A DNA stretch of 34,920 bases, from the NCBI GenBank assembly GCA_025356815.1, contig JANXQL010000011.1, forward strand, positions 1 to 34,920, written 5' to 3'. Numbering within the stretch: position 1 is the stretch's first letter; each line of letters starts with the position of its first letter. Source of the stretch: Pseudomonadota bacterium. Lineage in GTDB: Bacteria > Pseudomonadota > Gammaproteobacteria > Steroidobacterales > Steroidobacteraceae. The position numbers were made by a program, and so were the translations under genes. The notes under the pieces were generated by a model that did not search any database, had not been told where the DNA came from, and worked only from the letters and a program-made list of their open reading frames with translations. Positions 25,350 through 31,817 of this stretch are shown here, piece after piece.

Positions 25350-26308
25350 GTACCGAGATCCCCCCGAAGCTCGAGCTGCCCGCCGGCAACGCGATCTGCT
25401 ACTCCGGGTACCGGCGCGGCCAGAGCCCGGGCGACAAGCTCTACCCGACGCTCGCGGAAATCCGCGAGGACCTGTTGATCCTGCAGAAGCACTGGACACT
25501 GCTGCGGCTGTACGACTGCAGTGCGCACGCCGATCGCGTGCTCGAGGTCATCCGCCGCGACGGCCTCGACTTCAAGGTCATGCTCGGCGCCTATATCGGC
25601 CCCGAGATGAACAATTTCGGCTGCCCGTGGGGTGCGACCTACAGCGAGGAGCAGCTCGAGGCGAGCATCGCCGAGAACGACGCGGAGGTCGGCCGCCTGG
25701 TCACGCTTGCCGGGCGCTACCCGGACATCATCTTCTCGCTCGCGGTCGGCAACGAGGCGACCGTCGACTGGAGCGATCACTTCGTGCCCGTGCCGCGGAT
25801 GATCGAGCTGGTGCGGCGCGTCAAGGCCTCCGCTGCCCAGCCGGTGACGTTCTGCGAGAACTACGTGCCGTGGCAGTACAAGCTCGGTGAACTGGTCGAG
25901 GAACTCGACTTCATCTCGCTGCATACCTACCCGGTGTGGGAATACAAGCACATCCACGAGGCGATCCACTACACCAAGGACAACTACCACAGCGTCGCGC
26001 GGCTCTATCCGCAGAAGCCGGTGGTGATCAGCGAGGCGGGCTGGGCGACGAACTCCAACGGCCGGGGCATCCAGCCGCACAACACCTCGGAAGAGCTGCA
26101 GGAGATCTACTACGCCGATCTGATGGAGTGGACGCGGGCAGAGGGCATCCTGACGTTCGTGTTCGAGGCCTTCGACGAGCCCTGGAAGGGGTCTCCGGAT
26201 CCGATGGAGCCGGAGAAGCACTGGGGTCTGTTCACGGTCGACCGGTTTCCCAAGCGCGTCATGCAATCGCTCTACCCGGAGCTTTTGCCGCGTCTGAGGG
26301 CCGGGTAG
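25346..26308 (+). CDS. GH17-like glycosidase/transglycosylase (cytoplasmic)
   Basis: The 320-residue protein starts at a GTG whose last bases form the TGA of the fusion gene (GTGA, 4-nt overlap), typical of translational coupling. It has GH17-like features: LLRLYDCSAHADRVLEVI, KVMLGAYIGPE, acid/base candidate Glu137 in LAVGNEATVDW, DFISLHTYPVWEYK, nucleophile candidate Glu230 in VVISEAGWATNS and FVFEAFDEPWKG. No signal peptide is visible. It is a distant paralogue of the fusion's C-terminal domain and of the lipoprotein at 15032. It may trim imported beta-1,3-glucan chains or transfer glucosyl units between them. It ends the operon; the next gene has its own promoter. Confidence 0.88.
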   Translation: MSTEIPPKLELPAGNAICYSGYRRGQSPGDKLYPTLAEIREDLLILQKHWTLLRLYDCSAHADRVLEVIRRDGLDFKVMLGAYIGPEMNNFGCPWGATYSEEQLEASIAENDAEVGRLVTLAGRYPDIIFSLAVGNEATVDWSDHFVPVPRMIELVRRVKASAAQPVTFCENYVPWQYKLGELVEELDFISLHTYPVWEYKHIHEAIHYTKDNYHSVARLYPQKPVVISEAGWATNSNGRGIQPHNTSEELQEIYYADLMEWTRAEGILTFVFEAFDEPWKGSPDPMEPEKHWGLFTVDRFPKRVMQSLYPELLPRLRAG

Positions 26309-26415
26309 GGCGAGCGGGCCCGGGAAGCGAGCCTTGGGTCCGCGCCACGGCGCCTGGGCGCCTCGGAACCCTAGGAATTGCGGCTCTGCAGCAAAGTCGC
26401 CTCGCGCAAGTTTGA

Positions 26416-26446
26416 TTGACACAGGCAGTAATTGCTGTGATAGATT
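26416..26446 (+). promoter_or_regulatory. Promoter with 19-bp spacer and internal dyad (repeat lipoprotein)
   Basis: TTGACA (26416-26421) and TAGATT (26441-26446) are 19 bp apart. CACAG (26420-26424) and CTGTG (26435-26439) form the same N10 inverted repeat as at 19306. The first 11 bases, TTGACACAGGC, are identical at the two loci, while the dyad loops differ. Confidence 0.7.
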
Positions 26447-26453
26447 CATTTTT

Positions 26454-26465
26454 GAAAGCGCTTTC
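26454..26465. promoter_or_regulatory. LacI-family operator (perfect palindrome)
   Basis: GAAAGCGCTTTC lies 7 bp after the predicted -10. Identity with the site at 19343 extends outward to TTGAAAGCGCTTTCTT. Confidence 0.85.
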
Positions 26466-26543
26466 TTGGAGGGGGACTCCTATGCCAGCAGCATCGCGGG
26501 TAAACCTCGCCGTCGCATCGCACACCGCATCGGGAGGCATCGT

Positions 26544-29006
26544 ATGAATGTCGTTAGGCAGTTGGCCCTGCTGGCACTAGCCGTCTGCTCGGGTCTCGTA
26601 CTCGCAGGCTGTCAGCCCTCCACCAAGACCGCGAGCGCGCAGCCGACGCTGACCTCGGTGGCCTTCGCCCCGGCGTCCGCCACCGTGACGATCACCGGCA
26701 CCCAGCCGCTGGTGCTCACGGGCACGTTCAGCGATTCCTCGACGCTCGATTTGACCTCAGCGGCGGCTTTCAGCTCCGACAACCTCGCGGTAGCGACCGT
26801 CAGTTCCTTCGGTATCGTCCGTGCCATCAGCTCGGCAAGCACGTCGGCGTCCGGCGTCGCGCACATCACCGGCCTCGTCAACGGAAAGGCGGCGACGGCG
26901 ACGATCACGGTGCCGCCACCTGCGCTGGTGTCAATCGGCATCGCCCCGAAGGGCGTGCCGCTGTTCGTCGGCGGATCGCAGCCGCTGTCGGTACGTGCCA
27001 TCTACGACCAGGGTTCCAGCGCCGCGTTGACCTCCGGTGTCACGTTCGTGTCCGACCATCCGAACATCGCGACCGTCAGTGGCAGCGGCGTAGTGACCGC
27101 CGTCACGACCGGCACCGCCATCGTTACTGCGACCGACACGGTGTCGGGCCGTAGCGATACGACGATCGTCACCGTCACGGTCGCACCCGTGGCGACCCTG
27201 CTGTCGATCTCGGCGACCCCAACCTCGGTGTCGCTTGCGCCTGCGGCCACGCAGCAGCTGACCGTCAAGGGCACCTTCAGCAACGGTGCGCAGGTGCCTC
27301 TGGCGCCCGCCAACGAGACGTTCGTGTCGTCCAACCCGGCCATCGCATCCGTTGACGCGGCGGGACTTGTGACCGCGCACACCGCGGGAACGGTCAGCAT
27401 CGCTGTCACCGACACGGCCAGCGGCCTCGTCGCGAGCCCATCACCCTCGGTCACGGTCACTGCGGCTGGCTGGGCGACGATCACCTTTGATGATCTGTCG
27501 ATCACCTACGGCCTGACTGACTTCGGTGGTGTCACCTCGTCCGTCGTCGCCGATCCGACCGGCGGCAGCAACAAGGTCACGATGGTGGTCAAGCCGAGCA
27601 GCGCGCAGCCCTGGGGCGGCACTACCGTGTCTACGGTTGCCAACGCCTCGGTGCCGGTGATTCCGCTGACGGCGTCGGTCACGAAGATGACGCTGCGCGT
27701 CTACTCGCCCGGTCCCGGCATCCACGTCCGCCTGAAGGCCGAAGATGCCGCCGATCCGACCCATAGCGTCGAGACCGAGGCGCTGACGACGCTGACCAAT
27801 ACGTGGGAGACGTTGACGTTTGATTTCGCGAGCCAGGCGGCGGGCACCGCCGCGCTGAACCCGGCATTCACCTTCGACCGGTTGTCGCTGTTCTTCGACT
27901 TCAACACCGTGCCGGGCGCGACCGAAACCTTCTACTTCGACGACCTCGCGCTGGGCGCGGCGGCCGGCGGCGGTGGTGGCGGCGCATGGAGCCCGATCAC
28001 CTTCGACAGCGCCTCGATCACCTACACGTTGACCGACTTCGGCGGGGTCACCTCGTCGGTGGTCACCGATCCGACGGGCGGCAGCAACAAGGTCACGATG
28101 GTCCAGAAGCCGGCCTCGGCCCAGCCGTGGGGCGGCACGACGGTGTCTACCGGTGCGAACGCTTCGGTGCCGACCATCCCACTCTCGGCGAGTGTCACCA
28201 CCATGACGGTGCGGGTCTATTCGCCTGGCCCCGGGATCCATGTGCGGCTGAAGGCCGAGGACGCCGCGGATCCGACGCATAGCGTTGAGACCGAGGCGCT
28301 GACGACGCTGACGAACGCGTGGGAGACGCTGACCTTCAACTTCGCGAACCAGGCGGCGGGCACGGCGGCGCTGAACCCGGCCTTCACGTTCAACAAGCTG
28401 TCGTTGTTCTTCGACTTCCTGACTGTGCCGGGCGCGACCGAGACGTTCTACTTTGACGACATCACGCTCGGCGCTGCGGCCGGCGGTGGCGGTGGCGGCG
28501 GCGGGGGTGGCGCGGCCTGGGCTGCGATCACCTTCGACAACGCGGCGCTGACCTACACGACGTCCGACTTCGGCGGCGTGACGACCACGATCGTCACGGA
28601 CCCGGCGGGCGGCAGCAACAAGGTCGGCATGCTCATGAAGCCGAATTCGGCCGCGCCCTGGGGTGGCGTGACGGTGTCCACCGGCGCGAACTTCTCGGTG
28701 CCGACGATCCCGTTGACGGCGAGCCGCGCGACGATGACCGTGCGCGTCTACTCGGCAGGGCCCGGCTTTCATATCCGGCTGAAGGCCGAGGATGCCGCGG
28801 ATCCGACCCATTCGGTGGAGACGGAGGCGCTCACGACGCTCACGAACACGTGGGAGACACTGAGCTTCAACTTCCTGAACCAGGCGGCCGGTACCGCGCA
28901 GCTCAATCCTGCGTTTACCTTCAACAAGACGTCGTTGTTCTTCGACTTCAACACCACGCCTGCGGCGACGGAAACGTTCTACTTCGACGACATCTCGTTC
29001 CCATGA
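26544..29006 (+). CDS. Lipoprotein with Ig-like (Big2) domains and three tandem sugar-binding-like repeats
   Basis: The 820-residue protein starts at ATG 26544, with GGGAGG 6 nt upstream, and has lipobox LAGC. Residues about 35-310 hold three bacterial Ig-like (Big2-type) domains, marked by repeats such as SSDNLAVATVSSFGIV, SDHPNIATVSGSGVVTA and SSNPAIASVDAAGLVTA. Residues 313-820 are three near-identical repeats of about 160 residues, each running from ITFD...TDFGGV to TETFYFDD and joined by polyglycine linkers. Each repeat has a beta-sandwich-like pattern with conserved Trp and Asp (PWGG, RLKAEDAADPTHSVETEAL). No enzyme motif is visible. With its LacI-type operator, it is probably a surface glucan-binding protein that holds the polymer for GH81 and GH17. 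The binding role is inferred. Confidence 0.88.
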   Translation: MNVVRQLALLALAVCSGLVLAGCQPSTKTASAQPTLTSVAFAPASATVTITGTQPLVLTGTFSDSSTLDLTSAAAFSSDNLAVATVSSFGIVRAISSASTSASGVAHITGLVNGKAATATITVPPPALVSIGIAPKGVPLFVGGSQPLSVRAIYDQGSSAALTSGVTFVSDHPNIATVSGSGVVTAVTTGTAIVTATDTVSGRSDTTIVTVTVAPVATLLSISATPTSVSLAPAATQQLTVKGTFSNGAQVPLAPANETFVSSNPAIASVDAAGLVTAHTAGTVSIAVTDTASGLVASPSPSVTVTAAGWATITFDDLSITYGLTDFGGVTSSVVADPTGGSNKVTMVVKPSSAQPWGGTTVSTVANASVPVIPLTASVTKMTLRVYSPGPGIHVRLKAEDAADPTHSVETEALTTLTNTWETLTFDFASQAAGTAALNPAFTFDRLSLFFDFNTVPGATETFYFDDLALGAAAGGGGGGAWSPITFDSASITYTLTDFGGVTSSVVTDPTGGSNKVTMVQKPASAQPWGGTTVSTGANASVPTIPLSASVTTMTVRVYSPGPGIHVRLKAEDAADPTHSVETEALTTLTNAWETLTFNFANQAAGTAALNPAFTFNKLSLFFDFLTVPGATETFYFDDITLGAAAGGGGGGGGGGAAWAAITFDNAALTYTTSDFGGVTTTIVTDPAGGSNKVGMLMKPNSAAPWGGVTVSTGANFSVPTIPLTASRATMTVRVYSAGPGFHIRLKAEDAADPTHSVETEALTTLTNTWETLSFNFLNQAAGTAQLNPAFTFNKTSLFFDFNTTPAATETFYFDDISFP
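27480..29003 (+). repeat. Three tandem repeats of about 516-531 bp
   Basis: Units begin at 27480, 27996 and 28527, each at ATCACCTTYGA. Protein identity between the units is very high, including a shared block of about 30 residues from HVRLKAEDAADP onward. Units 1 and 2 are closest; unit 3 differs more at its start. The spacers encode 6 to 10 glycines. The arrangement suggests recent duplication and possible copy-number change by recombination. Confidence 0.92.
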
Positions 29007-29012
29007 CCCGGT

Positions 29013-29044
29013 TTCCGGCCTGCTCCTTCGGGAGCCGGCCGGAA
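29013..29044. terminator. 14-bp stem hairpin with TTCG loop between convergent genes
   Basis: TTCCGGCCTGCTCC (29013-29026) pairs with GGAGCCGGCCGGAA (29031-29044) with one mismatch, closed by the very stable TTCG tetraloop. It lies in the 78-bp gap between the stop codons of the repeat lipoprotein and the GH30 gene. No long T-run is present, but position and strength suit a bidirectional terminator. Confidence 0.75.
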
Positions 29045-29084
29045 GCGGAACGGGACGTGATGGTGCCGTCGTGGCGCCGCGGCC

Positions 29085-30428
29085 TCAGCCCAGGTAGGTC
29101 GCGATGGACCGGGGCGGCAATACGGTCGGGTGGCGTCTGCCGTCGACCTGTAGCCAGAACGGCTGCGGCTGTTCGCTGCAATTCAACACCACGATGCTGA
29201 TTTCGCCGGTCGTATCCACGAACGCGCTCGCCTCGAGGGGACTACCGGTCGAGATGCAGTGAACGCGCCGCGCGCCAGGCCTGACATAGCGCGCGAAATG
29301 CCCGAGGTAGAAATACGAGCTCTGGCGCAGCAGGGTGCCGCGTGCCGTGTCGACCAGCACCGGGGCGCTGCAGTAATTGCCCACGTGGTTCGGCCCGCCC
29401 TGGGCGTCCAGCGCTAGGTTCCAGTCGATCCAGCCGACCGTCCAACGGTTCAGATCGTTGATCATCGACCGGGCGTAGCGCTCGCCCAGTTCCCATGAGC
29501 CATGGTGCGGCCCGCCTTCCTGGCATCCCTCGGTGAACAGCAGCTGCTTGTCCGGCCAGGCGTCATGGACGGCCTGCACGTTGTCGAAGCAGTCCTCGCC
29601 GTACCAGTGAAAGCCCGTTCCCCACACGTAGGCGGCGGCCGCGGGATCGGCGAAGATCGTGCGTGCGCGCTCCACCATCAGGTCGCGGTTGTGGTCCCAG
29701 ATCACGATCTTGACGTGACCCAGGCCCGCTGCCGCCAGTTCCGGCCCGAGGAAGTCGCGGACGAAGTCGCGCTCCTCTTCGGCGGTGTAGAGACAGGAGT
29801 CCCACGCCTACGTGGCCATCGGTTCATTCTGGACCGTGACGCCCCAGATCGGCACGCCCTCGGCCGCGTAGGCGGCGATGAAGCGCGCGTAGCAGCGTGC
29901 CCAGGTCTGGCGGTACTGGGGCAGCAGCGCGCCGCCGTTGTTCATCCGCCGGCTGGTCTTCATCCACGCCGGCGGGCTCCAGGGCGATGCGAGCAGCCTG
30001 ATATCGCGTCCGGCGACCTGCCGCGCGCCGCGGATGAAGGGCAGCAGCGATTCGCGATCGCGCGCGATCGAGAAGCTCTCGAGCGCCACATCGCCCTCGA
30101 GCTCCAGGTGCGAGTAGTTGCCCAGTGCGAAGTCGCAGCTGCCCATGTGGACCCTGCACAACGAGTAGCCGTGACCGTCGCGGGGGTCGAAATAGGCGCG
30201 CAGCAGCTCCTCCCGCGCCTGTGGCCCGAGGCCCTGCCAGGTGCGGGCGGCGGACTCGGTGAAAGCGCCGCCGAAGCCGAGGACGGTCTGGAAATGACGC
30301 GTCGAATCGACCGCGACTTGCGCCTCTCCCGGTGCGCCATCGGCAGCGGGGAGCAGCGCAAGCAGTTGGAGGCGCGCTTGGTCGTCGCGGCTGGTCAGCA
30401 CGCAGCGGATCGGCGGGGACGAGATCAT
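29085..30428 (-). pseudogene. GH30 beta-glucosidase/beta-1,6-glucanase gene with one in-frame TAG
   Basis: Read from ATG 30428 the frame encodes a complete GH30 protein of about 446 residues except for a TAG at 29808-29810 (codon 207). GH30 motifs lie on both sides in the same frame: VLGFGGAFTESAA, LLASPWSPPAWMKTS and acid/base Glu202 in TVQNEP before the stop; AWDSCLYTAEEERDF, VWGTGFHWY, nucleophile Glu300 in LLFTEGCQE and the C-terminal strands ending PRSIATYLG after it. The family usually has a Gln-type residue where the TAG stands, so CAG to TAG is the simplest cause. No indel is needed. There is no signal peptide. If restored, it would cut beta-1,6 branches or glucosides inside the cell. 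It may be a fresh pseudogene or a sequence error. Confidence 0.88.
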
Positions 30429-30508
30429 GCGAAGTTCCGGTCGGCGCTCAGCGCGCTACCCGCGCGACGGCTGATTGTCCCATCCGGGACGCGCCCCCGC
30501 CAGTGAAT

Positions 30509-30531
30509 GGGCGCGGCGCGCGGGCGCGCCC
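30509..30531. terminator. GC hairpin between methyltransferase and GH30 genes
   Basis: GGGCGCG (30509-30515) pairs with CGCGCCC (30525-30531). On the minus strand it follows the methyltransferase stop (30544) and precedes the GH30 start (30428), so it may separate the two transcripts. No T-tract is present. Confidence 0.4.
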
Positions 30532-30543
30532 GTCGTCCGCGGG

Positions 30544-31167
30544 TCAGCGGATCGTGTAGACGTAGATCCGGTTGCGCACGTGCGGCTCGGCGAGCGGTAG
30601 CGACTGGAACTCCGCGCCCTCGCGCAGCAGGTCCCAGCACCCGGCGTCGATCAGGCGGCGGATCTCGGCGTCGAATCCCGGTGGCGGCTGGTCACTGCGC
30701 AGCGAGAAGATCGCAAGCCCCCCGGGCCGGGTCACGCGCAACAGGTCCTGCAGGGACTGCGGCGGCGCGTGCTGCGGCGTGAAGGCGCCCGAGACGAGGA
30801 AGGCATCGAAGTGATGGTCCGCATAGGGGAGCGTGCCGCCGAGGGCCGCCAGCGTGAGTCCGCGGTAGACCCGCTTGCGGGCGGCGACCGCCAGCATGCC
30901 CGACGACAGGTCCAGGCCGTGCAGGTCGGTGAAGCCAAACCGCTTGAGGCCCTCGCCGACGAGGCCCGTCCCGCAGGCCGCGTCGAGCAGGCGCGCCTCG
31001 CGGGGCAGCAGCCACGCGGCGAGTCCCGCCATGATCTCAGGCATCCGCCAGTCATGATCCTCGATCAGGGCCGCGTCGTAGGCCTCGGCCACCCGGTCGT
31101 ATTCGGCGGTGAGCTCCTCGCTCGTGGTGGCCGCGTACAGGCGCTCGACGTCGAAGGGGTTTGGCAC
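30544..31167 (-). CDS. Class I SAM-dependent methyltransferase
   Basis: The 207-residue protein has the Rossmann-type methyltransferase core. Motif I is RLLDAACGTGLVGEGL and binds SAM, the acidic second strand is LHGLDLSSGMLAVA, and FDAFLVSGAF and TRPGGLAIFSLRSD are the later strands. The N-terminus (TAEYDRVAEAYDAAL) resembles small-molecule methyltransferases of the Williams-Beuren region 27 type. Substrate unknown. The start is GTG 31167, with GGAA about 8 nt upstream. It follows the PH-domain gene by 20 bp on the same strand, so they probably share a transcript. Confidence 0.9.
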   Translation of the reverse strand: MPNPFDVERLYAATTSEELTAEYDRVAEAYDAALIEDHDWRMPEIMAGLAAWLLPREARLLDAACGTGLVGEGLKRFGFTDLHGLDLSSGMLAVAARKRVYRGLTLAALGGTLPYADHHFDAFLVSGAFTPQHAPPQSLQDLLRVTRPGGLAIFSLRSDQPPPGFDAEIRRLIDAGCWDLLREGAEFQSLPLAEPHVRNRIYVYTIR

Positions 31168-31187
31168 GGCGACAGTTCCGGGCTCGG

Positions 31188-31622
31188 CTAGAGGGTGGCG
31201 GACTGCACCGCACGGCGGAATTCGAGCGGGCCTGCGATGCGCTCGAACGACTCGCGCGTGCCGCCGCTGCCCACCACGACGATCGTGCCGTAGTCGAGCA
31301 TGCGCCCGGCCAGGCCCTGGTCGACCGAGATCGCCTCAACCTTCGACAGCAGCATCTCAAGCGTGCGCCGGTGGAGGATGCCGACCTTGATGATGACGCG
31401 CTTGTCGGTGACCGCGAACTCCGACGAGTGGTAGCGCAGCCAGACGCCGAATCCGTGCAGCAGCGCCACCGCGAGCACCACGGCGCCGCCCGGGGGCGAG
31501 GCGAATGCCACGCCCACGGCCACCAGCGCGAGCACGACGGGTCAGAAGAACATGATCTTGTGCAGCCGCGTCTGGTGGGTCACCTGCTCACCGGAAAGCA
31601 GGCTGTTGCTGACGTAACTCAT
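31188..31622 (-). pseudogene. Bacterial PH-domain (bPH_2/YdbS-like) membrane protein with one in-frame TGA
   Basis: A 144-residue frame from ATG 31622 (GGAG 7 nt upstream) is interrupted only by TGA at 31542-31544, codon 27, within KIMFF-stop-PVVLALVAVG. A Trp is expected at this membrane edge, so TGG to TGA is the simplest change. After the stop comes a membrane hairpin (VVLALVAVGVAF, then AVVLAVALLHGFGVWL) and a PH-like domain: EFAVTDKRVIIKVGILHRRTLEMLLSKVEAISVDQGLAGRMLDYGTI-type strands and GTRESFERIAGP. Restart at the GTG at 31535 could give a 115-residue protein that still has both membrane segments. Function of this family is not known in detail. It may be a pseudogene, a sequence error or a truncated functional gene. 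Confidence 0.82.
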
Positions 31623-31817
31623 CGTCGTCTCCGGAGGCAGGCGGGAGTATAAGCCGCACCATCTTGCCCAATTCCGGCGGCCGCGCCTACCCGAAGGTCA
31701 GGATCGGCAAGCCCGCGGCCCCGTCTCGACGGAACCGGCGGGGTCGGCGATACTTCGCTCAAGCGCGGCCCTGGAACAAGTCTGCGCACCGGCCGGACCA
31801 GGACAGGGGAGCGTCTG

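Noticed and set aside
26300-26415. Intrinsic terminator after the stand-alone GH17-like gene
   Set aside because: GGCGCC copies near 26348-26363 can only form a 4-bp stem with an acceptable loop and no T-run follows, too weak to call.
27480-29003. CRISPR array or mobile element as explanation of the repeats
   Set aside because: Units are over 500 bp, in frame, coding, and joined by glycine codons. They are protein-domain repeats with no transposase or terminal inverted repeats.
29808-31544. Genetic-code change or stop-codon recoding to explain the in-frame TAG and TGA
   Set aside because: Other genes in the window end normally with TAG (GH3), TGA (many) and TAA (lipoprotein at 20340), and the two internal stops are different codons. 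No selenocysteine-type element is evident near the TGA.
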